From positions 62,001 through 126,000 of the forward strand of contig CAYXIH010000001.1 in NCBI GenBank assembly GCA_964465155.1: a stretch of DNA of 64,000 nucleotides, read 5' to 3'. The stretch is from Spiro-02 sp964465155 (GTDB taxonomy: Bacteria; Spirochaetota; Spirochaetia; Sphaerochaetales; Sphaerochaetaceae). Both the position numbers and the translations under genes were made by a program. Under the pieces are notes generated by a model. That model ran no database searches. It saw only the letters and a program-made list of their open reading frames with translations, and was not told the origin of the DNA. This document shows, in pieces, positions 24,143-33,389 of the stretch. Each line of letters starts with the position of its first letter. Position 1 is the stretch's first letter.

Positions 24143-25258
24143 ATGACAATGCACCGTTCCATCATGATCAAGCCTGCCTCAAGTGCCTGCAACCTGGCAT
24201 GCGACTATTGTTTCTACAAGGATGAGGCCGCCCACCGCCAGCAGGCGTGTTGGAAGCCGATGGACATAGATGTTGCAAGAGCGTTGGTGTCAGCTGCCAT
24301 GGCAGATGCACAACATGTCACCTTTGCATTCCAAGGGGGGGAACCTACACTGGTAGGACTGCCGTGGTTCGAACAATTCGTCCAGCTGGTCAACGAGCAG
24401 GCTCATACGGGTTGCAAGGTCTCCTACGCCTTGCAGACCAACGCCACGTTGTTGGATGATGCTTGGGGCGCCTTTCTCCATGAACATGATTTCTTGGTGG
24501 GTGTGTCGTTCGACGGATATCCCATGCTCAACAACTTGCACCGCCAGACAACTGCTGGCTCCAAAAGCAGTGCCATGGTCAAGGCAGGTATCCAATGCCT
24601 GCAGCACAACCAGGTGCAGTACAATATCCTGTCGGTCGTAACAGACGAGATGTGCTCGAACTTTGGTGCAATGTGGGGGTCGGTGCTCAGGGAAGGTCAT
24701 ACGTACCTGCAGTTCATCCCGTGCCTTGATCCACTGCAGGGGGAGATGAACCGGTTTCTCTCACCCCAGAACTATGGCAAGTTCCTCTGTGACCTGTTTG
24801 GAGCCTGGGAACGATCGTATTACCACGGACCGTACATCTACATCAGGTTCTTTGAGAATATCATCATGCAGCTTGCAGGGGTGCCAGCCGAAGAGTGTGA
24901 CATGCGCGGTGCCTGTTCGGTACAGTATGTCGTGGAGAGCAACGGGAATGTCTACCCATGCGATTTCTACTGCCTGGACAGCCATGTGCTTGGCAATGTC
25001 GTGGACCATACGTTTGCCCAGCTGGACCAACGAAGGGAAGAGATCAAATTCCTGGATGTGCCACAGCTCCCAGCGCAATGCTTGGAATGTGCGTGTGTCG
25101 GTGTTTGCCACAATGGCTGTCCGCGCAACCGGGATACAGCAGGAGTGTTCAGGTATTGCAGCAGCTATCGGAAGCTCTTTGCAGAATATGGGAGCCATAT
25201 GCAGGCAATTGCGGCTGATGTCATTCAGAGGCGGAAGTCTGAGGGATTGACCCCATAG
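24143..25258 (+). CDS. Anaerobic sulfatase-maturating enzyme (radical SAM, SPASM)
   Basis: A 371-residue radical SAM enzyme. Cys16, Cys20 and Cys23 (C-N-L-A-C-D-Y-C) bind the SAM-cleaving cluster. F-Q-G-G-E-P-T follows, and the C-terminal SPASM region has C-D-F-Y-C, C-L-E-C-A-C-V-G-V-C and C-P-R-N-R for two extra clusters. anSME converts the active-site Cys or Ser of sulfatases into formylglycine without oxygen. Two Cys-type sulfatases are encoded nearby (28040-29509 and 34760-36145), fitting clients. ATG 24143 has AAGGAGA 5-6 bases upstream and is preferred over in-frame 24083. The 3' end overlaps the convergent AraC gene by 34 bases. Confidence 0.92.
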   Translation: MTMHRSIMIKPASSACNLACDYCFYKDEAAHRQQACWKPMDIDVARALVSAAMADAQHVTFAFQGGEPTLVGLPWFEQFVQLVNEQAHTGCKVSYALQTNATLLDDAWGAFLHEHDFLVGVSFDGYPMLNNLHRQTTAGSKSSAMVKAGIQCLQHNQVQYNILSVVTDEMCSNFGAMWGSVLREGHTYLQFIPCLDPLQGEMNRFLSPQNYGKFLCDLFGAWERSYYHGPYIYIRFFENIIMQLAGVPAEECDMRGACSVQYVVESNGNVYPCDFYCLDSHVLGNVVDHTFAQLDQRREEIKFLDVPQLPAQCLECACVGVCHNGCPRNRDTAGVFRYCSSYRKLFAEYGSHMQAIAADVIQRRKSEGLTP

Positions 25259-27438
25259 CATTTCCTGAATGCCCTGCGGAACGTTTGCGCATTTGCATAT
25301 CCGCATTGCATCGCCACCTCGTTGATCGGAGGGTGGTGGGAATCGCTGAGCATGTCCTTTGCCTGCTGGAGCCGGTATGCCTCCAGGTAGGATGCAAAAC
25401 TGTTGTTCAGGCGGGCATACATGAAATGGTAGAGGTAGCTCTCCTTGAGCTTGAGATCCTGGGCCATCGTGGTCAATGTCAGAGCAGGTTCCTGGTAATG
25501 GCCTGCAATGTAGTTGCCGATCTCGTCTGCAAGGACAACCTCGCGCTCGTTCCGGGCAGGAGATGTCCGCCGTGCCTGTTCTTCAAAGAAAGAGAGCGCA
25601 TCCTCGAACAGTGTGAAGTGGGTGGGCACTACAGTCCGTCCCTGTTTCTGGCAATAGGAGAAAGCAGTCCGGTACAGGGCATTGAGCAACTCATGTTCCT
25701 GCTCGCTGCTCAGCTTGCGGACATGGTAGTTTTGCTCGTACAACGCTTCGAGCACACTGTTGGTCTGGTCGAGGTCTTGTTTCATGCAAGCTGCGATCAG
25801 GGCTTTCTCCTCATCCTTGCCATAGCAGAAGCTATCGATTCTCTTCTCTATCTCATCATATTTTCGCAAGATGTTCTCAAGCCGTTCGTTGCGGAGGCTC
25901 CACTCGACCCTGTCGCATTGCCTGGGGGCAAAGGCGATGTCAGCGACTGTGACATCATTACCGCTCACCGCGACTGAGGTTTCATCAGATGTGTATTTCT
26001 TGAACGCTTTCCAAAACGCATCTACGCAGGTGTTCAATCTGCTACGGGCACTTGCCCATGCCAAGACCCAGATGTTGTATGAATAGTCCATGTAGAGATA
26101 GCAAGAACTTCCGAATTGGTCATGCGCTTCATGCTCCGCGGCAAGGCGGGTAAAGTCGGCCACATCCATTGGCATGTTCGGCATTTGCCTGTTCCAAAAG
26201 ATCTTGAGCATCACAACCGGGGTTGCAGGGCTGACCATTACCGTCTTGTGCATCTGCTGCATCAGGTGTATCAGTGCCGTGTTGTCGATCTCCTTGCCAT
26301 GTATCAGCCTCCTGAACAAGGTCTCCACCATGTAGGGGGCCATGCCACTTTGGATGTCCTCCTTGTTCCGATCTGCAGTGATGGACCTGATGGAATCGGC
26401 AATTTGTTCATACGAGGCTGGATTGGTGCCATTGCGGGTGTCGAGCAACTGCTTGAGCCGATTCCAGTCTCTCTGGCTTCCATATGCATTGCCCCCCAAG
26501 ATGAGGAAGCAGACGCACAATGCGATGGCACATACCAGAGAAATGACGGTGAGCACTGGGTTGAACATCAGTTTCCCATAGGAGTAGGGGACTGCCGAGA
26601 AGAAACGCAGGCCACTTGTTTCACTGGACTCGACCGATACGATGAATCGTTTCCCATCGGAGTCCTTGAGCAGGTGATGGCCGTCGGAGAGCTTGGGGAC
26701 AGTCCAGGTGGAAGCCCCGCTGGAAAGGATCACCGAGTCTTTGAAATCGGTGACGCAATATGCACCCCCTGTTCCCAAGTCCAGGTTGTCCAGCATGTCG
26801 AAGAAGAGCTGGGCATCCAGCAGCAGCATGACCTTGCCAGCGTTTTCCGATGGATTGAGGAGGGGGTAGGTAGAGACATAGGGAAGTACTTTGCGTTGCT
26901 GTCCGTCCACAATAGCATCGGTTACAGGGAACCAGCGGTTGCTGGTGCTGCTCCACAGATATTTGCTTTGCCATTGCCGGGCGTTCATTCCCTCGAAGGC
27001 GAACAACGGGTACATGGCATCTATGTCGAAGAATGCATTGCTGCTGGTCAACAGGCTATCGCTTGCACGTGAATAGACGAACAGCTCCAAGATCATGGGG
27101 TCGACGTACCTTGCCGTGGGAAGCTGTGCCTGTGCATCGATGACTTCCTGTATCTCGCTCGATCCCTCTGGTATGGGGGGAAGATACATGAACCTGCTGA
27201 CGTTCTTGTTGAGCAGCAACATCTTGGACAACTTGATCGCCTGCCCAATGTCACCCTCCACAGAAGCCTGGGTCATGGCGAGCATGGCAAGGTTCTGTTC
27301 AATTGCCTTCTGACGTTCCTGTGTCACTTGGATCATCTGGGAGATGATGAGGGCACTGAAGCATATGATGAATACGCTGGAGAGAAGGACGATCATGTTG
27401 GAGGACAAGGTGTCTATACGTCGGTGCTTGTTGGTCAT
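25225..27438 (-). CDS. Membrane-anchored AraC-family sensor-regulator
   Basis: About 737 residues. A membrane helix near residues 15-38, an extracytoplasmic sensing domain of about 250 residues, a second helix (coordinates about 26480-26550) and a C-terminal AraC DNA-binding domain with two helix-turn-helix units ending N-P-S-D-F-R-L. Same architecture as the regulator at 2959-5232 but only family-level similar. ATG 27438 is chosen; a TTG at 27477 would extend it by 13 residues, and neither has a strong ribosome binding site. It lies between the maturase and the sulfatase/fucosidase genes and is the best candidate regulator of that locus. It is divergent from the thioredoxin-like lipoprotein. 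Confidence 0.85.
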   Translation of the reverse strand: MTNKHRRIDTLSSNMIVLLSSVFIICFSALIISQMIQVTQERQKAIEQNLAMLAMTQASVEGDIGQAIKLSKMLLLNKNVSRFMYLPPIPEGSSEIQEVIDAQAQLPTARYVDPMILELFVYSRASDSLLTSSNAFFDIDAMYPLFAFEGMNARQWQSKYLWSSTSNRWFPVTDAIVDGQQRKVLPYVSTYPLLNPSENAGKVMLLLDAQLFFDMLDNLDLGTGGAYCVTDFKDSVILSSGASTWTVPKLSDGHHLLKDSDGKRFIVSVESSETSGLRFFSAVPYSYGKLMFNPVLTVISLVCAIALCVCFLILGGNAYGSQRDWNRLKQLLDTRNGTNPASYEQIADSIRSITADRNKEDIQSGMAPYMVETLFRRLIHGKEIDNTALIHLMQQMHKTVMVSPATPVVMLKIFWNRQMPNMPMDVADFTRLAAEHEAHDQFGSSCYLYMDYSYNIWVLAWASARSRLNTCVDAFWKAFKKYTSDETSVAVSGNDVTVADIAFAPRQCDRVEWSLRNERLENILRKYDEIEKRIDSFCYGKDEEKALIAACMKQDLDQTNSVLEALYEQNYHVRKLSSEQEHELLNALYRTAFSYCQKQGRTVVPTHFTLFEDALSFFEEQARRTSPARNEREVVLADEIGNYIAGHYQEPALTLTTMAQDLKLKESYLYHFMYARLNNSFASYLEAYRLQQAKDMLSDSHHPPINEVAMQCGYANAQTFRRAFRKCYGVNPSDFRL

Positions 27439-27500
27439 CGACGGCAGTATAGCATGGTTTTTGCTGGCACAAAACAAAGAGTGACTATATAATTCATCCT

Positions 27501-28046
27501 ATGAAAAAAATAGTGACCGTCATGTCCATCATATGTGCACTGATGCTCTCTTCGTGTGCTACACAGCCCAAGCAAGAGCAGTCCCTGATACATAATCTCC
27601 AGGGAAAGGTGCTTACTGCCCAAGGAGTTCCTGTCGTGTTGGACAGTGAATACTATTTGGTGTACTACGCGGCGAACTGGTGTCCGTACTGTACTGAGTT
27701 CACTGAAGAGCTTCGGGGTACATACGACCGGATTCGGCGGATGTACGGCAATGTGCAGATAGTGTTTGCCGGACATGTGCGCGACATATCCGATGCAGAC
27801 ATGGTGGACTATCTTGCCAAAGGCAATTTTGACTTTGGGTACGTCCCGATGGCATATAGGGAGGCAACTGGGATCATGCAGCTTGTCGATGTCCCAAAGT
27901 TCTATATTCCTGGCTTTGTGCTGGTGGATGCCAACGGCAATGTCCTGTCATCTTCCAATGGGAATACCAAGGAATCATATGACTGCCGCAGGCCCCTGCA
28001 GTACTACGAGTCACTGCAGATGTGCGACTGCCTCACTTCTCAATGA
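27501..28046 (+). CDS. Thioredoxin-fold lipoprotein
   Basis: A 181-residue precursor with a lipoprotein signal peptide (L-S-S-C, lipidated Cys19). A thioredoxin-like domain follows with A-N-W-C-P-Y-C at residues 59-64, giving a redox pair Cys61/Cys64, and a cis-Pro-like V-P-K-F-Y near 130. It probably acts as a membrane-tethered periplasmic thiol-disulfide protein, reductase or thioredoxin family; partner unknown. Extra Cys residues close to the C-terminus (C-D-C) are unusual. No ribosome binding site is obvious before ATG 27501, and TATAAT is only 8 bases upstream of it, so the message may be leaderless. The 3' end overlaps the convergent sulfatase by 7 bases. Confidence 0.78.
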   Translation: MKKIVTVMSIICALMLSSCATQPKQEQSLIHNLQGKVLTAQGVPVVLDSEYYLVYYAANWCPYCTEFTEELRGTYDRIRRMYGNVQIVFAGHVRDISDADMVDYLAKGNFDFGYVPMAYREATGIMQLVDVPKFYIPGFVLVDANGNVLSSSNGNTKESYDCRRPLQYYESLQMCDCLTSQ

Positions 28047-29509
28047 TGTTCCAACATCCATGATATGGTCTCCCATACTTCCTGTCCTTCGTTCTTCTGA
28101 CGCGGGCCGGGTGTGCTTCTTCCGTCCCTGACAATCTGTGCAAGGCGTTGCTGCATGGATGCTGCTATTTCCTCATGTTCTTCAATGACGTTGTGCTGCT
28201 CCGAGATATCGCTGCTGAGGTCGTACAGTTGCCTGGTGGGGAGGTGGGACGTGTCATCCACCCCTGGGCGTGGGAACGACCAGCCACCTGAGCCCGGGCA
28301 CATCTCCAATTTCCATTGCCCACGCCGCAGCGACAGAGAGCCATCAATGCTCTGGTGAACCAAGTCTTCCCGCACGTGCCCAATTCCTGTGTTGAGCCAC
28401 AACGGGAGGTTGCTGATGCTATCTTCACCCATGTCCGGGGCAAGGGGAATCTGGGTGATATCCGACACGGTTGCCATGAGGTCGGACAGGCACACCAGTG
28501 CATTGCAGGTGGTGCCTCCGTCGATATGACCGTTCCATTGCACGATCAGGGGGATATGGTGCCCACCTTCGTAGATATCGGCTTTGGTACCCCTGAACAC
28601 ATAGCTTGGGTTGTGCCCATGCTGTGCAAGTTCCGGATAATTGGCCATGGGGGAGCATCCATTGTCGGATGTGAAAATAACTATTGTGTCCTGTTTTGAT
28701 TCCTGCACTGCATCCAATACTCTTCCTACGACAGAGTCGCAGTGCAGCACGAAGTCTCCATATGCATTGGTATGTGATCTTCCGATGAATTCCTTTGCTG
28801 GCAATATGGGGGTATGGGGAGCTGGCATGGGGAAGTAGATGAATTTTGGGTTGTCTGAATTGGATTGGATTTCTTGGACCACGCAGTCGGCCAGGTTGTC
28901 CAATACTTCGCTATGGACAAATCCCGGTGCAGTGGGTCCACTGCGCCAGAACTCCTTGCCTGTGGATTTCTCGATGGTATGGTCGGGAATGGCGGTGAAC
29001 CGGTCATCCTTGATGTAGACGTACGGACTCATGTCCAACGATGCGCTGATCCCGTAGAACGTGTCGAACCCATTGCTGGTGGGACCGCGCCTGATGGGCT
29101 GTGCATAGTCTACGCCAGGGCATGCATCGAAATCTGGTTGTTCATGGAACGTCTTGTCTGTTGCAAACTCCATTCCCAGGTGCCATTTGCCAAATATGCA
29201 GGTGCGGTACCCTGCCATCTTGAGCAAGTCGGCGACCGTCTTCCTCCCTTCGCTTATGATGGGCTTGGAGTACCCACCGGTAACCGATGACTTGAGGGTG
29301 CTCCTCCAGTTGTACCGTCCGGTGAGGATGGAGTAGCGCGAGGGGGTGCACACCGCCGAGGAGGCATGGGCATCGGTGAAGCGCATTCCATCATTGCACA
29401 TTCGGTCAAAGGATGGGGTTTCGAAGGGACAACCGGGATTGTTGTGTTTGATATCGCCATAGCCCATGTCGTCAGCGAGGATGTAGATGATGTTTGGTAG
29501 TGTGTGCAT
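28040..29509 (-). CDS. Cys-type sulfatase (arylsulfatase A family)
   Basis: A 489-residue sulfatase. The N-terminal metal-binding motif is I-L-A-D-D-M-G-Y-G, and the formylglycine signature C-T-P-S-R is at residues 54-58, with Cys54 to be converted to formylglycine by an anSME such as the one at 24143. Later metal ligands appear in F-T-S-D-N-G. No signal peptide is visible, so it would act in the cytoplasm on imported sulfated sugars. ATG 29509 has GGAG 7 bases upstream and is preferred over 29521. It is last in the operon of the LplB/LplC-type transporter, consistent with desulfation after uptake. Confidence 0.9.
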   Translation of the reverse strand: MHTLPNIIYILADDMGYGDIKHNNPGCPFETPSFDRMCNDGMRFTDAHASSAVCTPSRYSILTGRYNWRSTLKSSVTGGYSKPIISEGRKTVADLLKMAGYRTCIFGKWHLGMEFATDKTFHEQPDFDACPGVDYAQPIRRGPTSNGFDTFYGISASLDMSPYVYIKDDRFTAIPDHTIEKSTGKEFWRSGPTAPGFVHSEVLDNLADCVVQEIQSNSDNPKFIYFPMPAPHTPILPAKEFIGRSHTNAYGDFVLHCDSVVGRVLDAVQESKQDTIVIFTSDNGCSPMANYPELAQHGHNPSYVFRGTKADIYEGGHHIPLIVQWNGHIDGGTTCNALVCLSDLMATVSDITQIPLAPDMGEDSISNLPLWLNTGIGHVREDLVHQSIDGSLSLRRGQWKLEMCPGSGGWSFPRPGVDDTSHLPTRQLYDLSSDISEQHNVIEEHEEIAASMQQRLAQIVRDGRSTPGPRQKNEGQEVWETISWMLEHH

Positions 29510-29532
29510 CGGGTGCTCCATGAAAGGAAGAG

Positions 29533-29558
29533 GCCGCCATGGCTTTCACCATGGCGGC
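29533..29558 (-). terminator. Intercistronic hairpin between binding protein and sulfatase genes
   Basis: GCCGCCATGG (29533-29542) and CCATGGCGGC (29549-29558) are perfect 10-base arms with a 6-base loop. On the minus strand CTCTTCCTTTC follows. It is probably a partial terminator or 3' stabiliser placed after the highly needed binding-protein gene. Confidence 0.6.
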
Positions 29559-29581
29559 AATTTTGAAAAGCTAAGGATGTA

Positions 29582-31282
29582 TTACTTGTACTGTCTGTTG
29601 TAGGCGGTCTGCATCATGTCCAATACCTTGGTCATCTGCAGCTTCTCGAGGTTGGCGACATACTCGTTCCAAACCTTGTCGTTGTTGACGTCAAGGGAAC
29701 CGACCATGAACTTCACTGCGCTTTGGCGGATGTAGTTGGCAAGCTCTCTCTTGATGGTGGAGAACTGTTCGTTCTCCTCTGCCGTGTACTTGAGGGTAGG
29801 AACCTCCAAATCGGTATTTGCATACGGCTTGTAGAGGTTGGCTGTCTCATCATACAGAGTCTTCTCGTTGTTCTCTGGTGCATAGTATGCAGGGTTGTCT
29901 ACGGTCATTGGCTTTGACACGAGGCCGTTCTTCAGGTCGAAGGTCATTGCACCGACGAGTACCTGGATCCATGTGTCGTTCTGTGGGTCTTTGTCGTTCC
30001 ACAGCTTCAGCTGGTTCCAAATTGCTGGCTTTCCATCCAGGCCAACTTGATCCGCTGTTGCCCATTCCCATGCGTCGCCTTCAAATCCGTTACGCTGCAA
30101 CAGGGTTCCTTCCTGTGAGTACATGAAGTCGAAGTACCGGATGATTGCATCTGCATACTTGCTGTCTGCGCTGATGACCAGCTTGCCGACTTCCGGGGTT
30201 GCCAGGAAGTTGGGGGTTGTCTGCACACCCTTGGGTCCCTTCAACGGTGCAATTGCATGGAAGTTGTTGAAGCGTTCGCCACCGATCGTGGAGAACTGTC
30301 CTCTCCAGCCACCGGTTGCAAAACCGACTACTGGCTGGGCGGAACTCTCGACCAGCTGTGTCAGCTGGGAAGAATCCTGGGTGAATGAACCGTTGTAGAT
30401 CAGGCCCTCGGAATAGAGCTTGTTGATGTACTTCAGCCCTTCACGGTAGGCATCCTTGTTCATGGCGGTGTCAACCTTCTTGCCATCCATCATGTAGCCA
30501 ACGTTGTCTTCTGCATTGGCGTTGATGTTGGTTGTCAGGTCACAATAGATGAAGGAGTTGAGCAGGAAGCGTTCTACTTCATCCGCCCAGCCAATGATTG
30601 AGCCGGCGAGGGGGATCTCGTCTGCCTTGCCGTTGCCGTTGGGATCCTTGGTCTTGATCGCCTTGAGTACGGTATACAGCTCATCGGTGGTTGTGGGGAC
30701 GGCAAGGCCGAGCTTGTCCAGGAACGGCTGGTACACAAACATCTTTGCCATGTTGGTGCAATGGAAGCAGCCTTCCAGACGGGGCAGTGAGTAGATGTTC
30801 CCGTCGATGTTGGTCATGTAGCCAACGCCACCGGGATAGCCAGCCAGTGCATTCATCAGGTTGGGCATCCACTGCTGTGAATAGTACTGGTTGAGGGGAA
30901 GGAACAGATGCTCTTGTGCACCATAGGTCGCCTCAAGGTCATCCTTGATGTTGAAGCCAAGGAATGCATCAGGATAGTCTCCAGAGGCAAGGGTCAGTGC
31001 GAGCTTCTCGGAAGCGGCCTGCTCGGGGACCATGATGAAGTTCACCTTGACACCAGTCATCTCTTCCATGTACTTGGAGAAGCGGTTGGTGTTGTAGTTC
31101 TCAACGCAGGGTGGCTGAGATATCATGATGTCCACGGTAATCGGGGTGGTGACGATCGGGTACGTTCCGTTGGGTGTGTACTCGATGGTAGTTGCCTGCT
31201 TCTGGTCCTTTGCGCCCTGGGCGATGAGCAGCGCTGGTACCATCAGTGCGAGCAATAACAGTGTAACGACTCTCTTTTTCAT
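29582..31282 (-). CDS. Large extracellular solute-binding protein (LipO/YtcQ-like)
   Basis: A 566-residue precursor with an N-terminal signal peptide ending L-I-A-Q-G-A-K-D, without a lipobox. The size and the Y-M-E-E-M-T-G-V-K-V-N-F segment match the large binding proteins that work with LplB/LplC-type permeases in importing oligosaccharides such as aldouronates or plant/host glycan fragments. ATG 31282 is well supported by TTGGAGGAATT just upstream; an in-frame start at 31306 is not. It stands after the two permease genes in the operon and before the sulfatase. The ligand is probably a (sulfated) fuco-oligosaccharide, by context only. Confidence 0.85.
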   Translation of the reverse strand: MKKRVVTLLLLALMVPALLIAQGAKDQKQATTIEYTPNGTYPIVTTPITVDIMISQPPCVENYNTNRFSKYMEEMTGVKVNFIMVPEQAASEKLALTLASGDYPDAFLGFNIKDDLEATYGAQEHLFLPLNQYYSQQWMPNLMNALAGYPGGVGYMTNIDGNIYSLPRLEGCFHCTNMAKMFVYQPFLDKLGLAVPTTTDELYTVLKAIKTKDPNGNGKADEIPLAGSIIGWADEVERFLLNSFIYCDLTTNINANAEDNVGYMMDGKKVDTAMNKDAYREGLKYINKLYSEGLIYNGSFTQDSSQLTQLVESSAQPVVGFATGGWRGQFSTIGGERFNNFHAIAPLKGPKGVQTTPNFLATPEVGKLVISADSKYADAIIRYFDFMYSQEGTLLQRNGFEGDAWEWATADQVGLDGKPAIWNQLKLWNDKDPQNDTWIQVLVGAMTFDLKNGLVSKPMTVDNPAYYAPENNEKTLYDETANLYKPYANTDLEVPTLKYTAEENEQFSTIKRELANYIRQSAVKFMVGSLDVNNDKVWNEYVANLEKLQMTKVLDMMQTAYNRQYK

Positions 31283-31324
31283 AATTCCTCCAATGTATGT
31301 CCACACGGCCTATATGGCCGTGGT

Positions 31325-32230
31325 TCAACCCTTTACGGAGCCAATCATGACTCCCGTGACAAAGAACTTCTGTACAAATGGATAGATGATCAGCAAGGGG
31401 GCACTGGCAACGACGATCAAGGCATAGCGGATGGTCTCCGACAATCCCTGGGCACGTGCCGCGGCCGCGACGTCCGTCATCATGGAAGGGGTGTTCTTGT
31501 TGATGATGAGGATATTGCGCAGCACGATCTGCAATGGATACAGTTCCTGTTTCTGCAGGTAGATCAAGGCATCGAAGTATTTGTTCCACTGTCCAACTGC
31601 ATAGAAGAGGGCCAGAACCGCTATGATCGCTTGTGAGAGGGGGAATACCATCTGGAACATGAAGCGGATATCGGAGCAGCCATCTATCTCCGCGGCCTCA
31701 TATAGCTCGTCAGAGATATTCTCCTGCAAGAATGTCCGGCAGATGATGATGTTCCACACCGTCAGGGCATTGGGAAGGACCATTGCCCAGACCGTGTCGA
31801 AGATTCCAGTCTTGCGCACCACCAAGTACAAGGGGATCATTCCTCCGGAAAACAGCATGGTGAACATGATGAAGACCGTCAGGAACTTCCTGCCATAGAA
31901 TTCCTTGCGTGACAAGGGATAGGCGATGAACATCGTCAGCAAGACCGAAATAGTGGTCCCCAATACTACATACAACAGGGAGTTCATGTATCCCGTTCCA
32001 ATCTGCTTGTTGGTGAAGACGCTCTTGTATGCGGTCAGGTCAAAGTCCACTGGCCACAGCCATACCTTATGTGCCATCACTGCCCGTGCGTTGCTGAAGG
32101 AGCTGGACACGATATATACCAGCGGATAGAGAACCACCAGGAAACAGAATGCTAGGAATATGTTGTTGATAATGTCAAATGCCGTATCTGCCTTGAGTTG
32201 TTTGTTTCGGGTCCTGATCTTCTTTACCAT
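31325..32230 (-). CDS. ABC transporter permease, LplC/YtcP-like
   Basis: A 301-residue inner-membrane permease. The docking loop is E-L-Y-E-A-A-E-I-D-G-C-S-D around residues 190-202, and the C-terminus is F-V-T-G-V-M-I-G-S-V-K-G, typical of this class. It overlaps the upstream LplB-like permease gene by 7 bases, so they are coupled. Together with the binding protein 29582-31282 they form the translocation part of an oligosaccharide importer. The ATPase is not encoded in the window. The genes flank sulfatase and fucosidase genes, suggesting a sulfated fucoside substrate. Confidence 0.9.
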   Translation of the reverse strand: MVKKIRTRNKQLKADTAFDIINNIFLAFCFLVVLYPLVYIVSSSFSNARAVMAHKVWLWPVDFDLTAYKSVFTNKQIGTGYMNSLLYVVLGTTISVLLTMFIAYPLSRKEFYGRKFLTVFIMFTMLFSGGMIPLYLVVRKTGIFDTVWAMVLPNALTVWNIIICRTFLQENISDELYEAAEIDGCSDIRFMFQMVFPLSQAIIAVLALFYAVGQWNKYFDALIYLQKQELYPLQIVLRNILIINKNTPSMMTDVAAAARAQGLSETIRYALIVVASAPLLIIYPFVQKFFVTGVMIGSVKG

Positions 32231-33177
32231 AGCCCACCGTCCTTGTCGCGCAGCTTCGCTACCTTGTTGAACAGGAGTATCAGGCAGATGTTGATCACGG
32301 AGTTGATCAGGTCGATTGCCGTGGAGTAGCTGAAGTCGCTGTTGATGAGTCCCATCTTGTAGACGTATGTCGACATGATCTCCGAAGTCTCCAGGTTCAA
32401 GGCATTCTGCATGAGGAATGCTTTCTCAAATCCGAGGCTCATCACATATCCCATGTTCATGATGAACATGATGATGATGGTGCTCTTGATGCAGGGGAGG
32501 TCGACATGACGTATCTTTTGCCATTTGTTGACTCCATCGACCCTTGCTGCCTCATACAGCTCAGGATTGATGCCTGTCAGAGCGGCTAAGTAGATGATCG
32601 CGTTGTAGCCGGTGTTCTGCCAGAGTGCCGACCAGACATAGATGTTGCGGAATTGGCTTGCCTCACCCATGTAGTTCTTTGACTCAAGGCCGAATATTCC
32701 ACGAATAGTGTTGATCAGTCCCATCGAGGGGTCGAGAAACTGCATCAGAATGGCAACCAGGACTACCGTAGATATGAAGTATGGTGCGTATGTGATCAGC
32801 TGTACCGATTTTTTCCAAGCCCTGCTGCGGCATTCGTTCAATGCAATCGCCATGATCACGGCCAGGGGGATTGAGGCGACCAATGCATACATGCTAAGTA
32901 TGAATGTGTTCCACATGATCCTCAATGACGAGGGGTTTGCAAAAAACTTCTGGAATTGGTAGAGTCCTACCCATGGGCTTCCCCATATTCCCTTTGAGAC
33001 ACGGTACTTCTTGAAAGCCAGCAGGATTCCATACATCGGTACATATTTGTAGACGATGAAATAGAGGACTGGCAATGCGACTATGACATAGAACTGCCAG
33101 TGCTTCGTTACCTTCTGGATGAATGTCCGTGGCCTATTGATGACGAGTTGGTCCGTTTGATCTTTCTTCATACCCAT
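32224..33177 (-). CDS. ABC transporter permease, LplB/YteP-like
   Basis: About 317 residues with six predicted membrane helices. The family sequence Y-V-P-M-Y-G-I-L-L-A-F-K-K-Y follows the first helix, and the docking loop E-L-Y-E-A-A-R-V-D-G-V-N-K is around residue 210. The start is uncertain: the frame is open to TTG 33231, with ATGs at 33225, 33195, 33177 and 33171. 33177 is taken as a compromise, giving a short basic N-terminus, without a strong ribosome binding site. First gene of the transporter-sulfatase operon, divergent from the fucosidase gene. Confidence 0.87.
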   Translation of the reverse strand: MGMKKDQTDQLVINRPRTFIQKVTKHWQFYVIVALPVLYFIVYKYVPMYGILLAFKKYRVSKGIWGSPWVGLYQFQKFFANPSSLRIMWNTFILSMYALVASIPLAVIMAIALNECRSRAWKKSVQLITYAPYFISTVVLVAILMQFLDPSMGLINTIRGIFGLESKNYMGEASQFRNIYVWSALWQNTGYNAIIYLAALTGINPELYEAARVDGVNKWQKIRHVDLPCIKSTIIIMFIMNMGYVMSLGFEKAFLMQNALNLETSEIMSTYVYKMGLINSDFSYSTAIDLINSVINICLILLFNKVAKLRDKDGGLW

Positions 33178-33250
33178 GACTTTACTCTGTACCATGGGCG
33201 ATTTGGGGCAAAGAGTAGAATTCATCAGCAAACACCATTTGACCAGTTGT

Positions 33251-33302
33251 CATGCGTCAAAAATTGAACATAGGTGCTATACGTTGTAAAAAATGACGCA
33301 TG
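33251..33302. promoter_or_regulatory. Paired inverted repeat in the divergent transporter/fucosidase promoter region
   Basis: CATGCGTCA (33251-33259) and TGACGCATG (33294-33302) are exact reverse complements 34 bases apart. They sit between the permease operon and the fucosidase gene, and could be half-sites for a dimeric regulator acting on both promoters, perhaps the AraC protein at 25225. Purely a sequence observation plus context. Confidence 0.45.
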
Positions 33303-33389
33303 CTCCACTGTTTTGGTACTCCCGTATATGGTTTGTACCCTGTCAAACACTAATGGGTGGGGATATAGTGGCCATATGGGGGATTCAAT

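Noticed and set aside
23174..24154. 326-codon frame on the minus strand
   Set aside because: Antisense of the MFS transporter gene; Gln/Pro/His-rich low-quality sequence.
26116..27072. 318-codon frame on the plus strand
   Set aside because: Antisense of the AraC sensor-regulator, whose protein features are clear.
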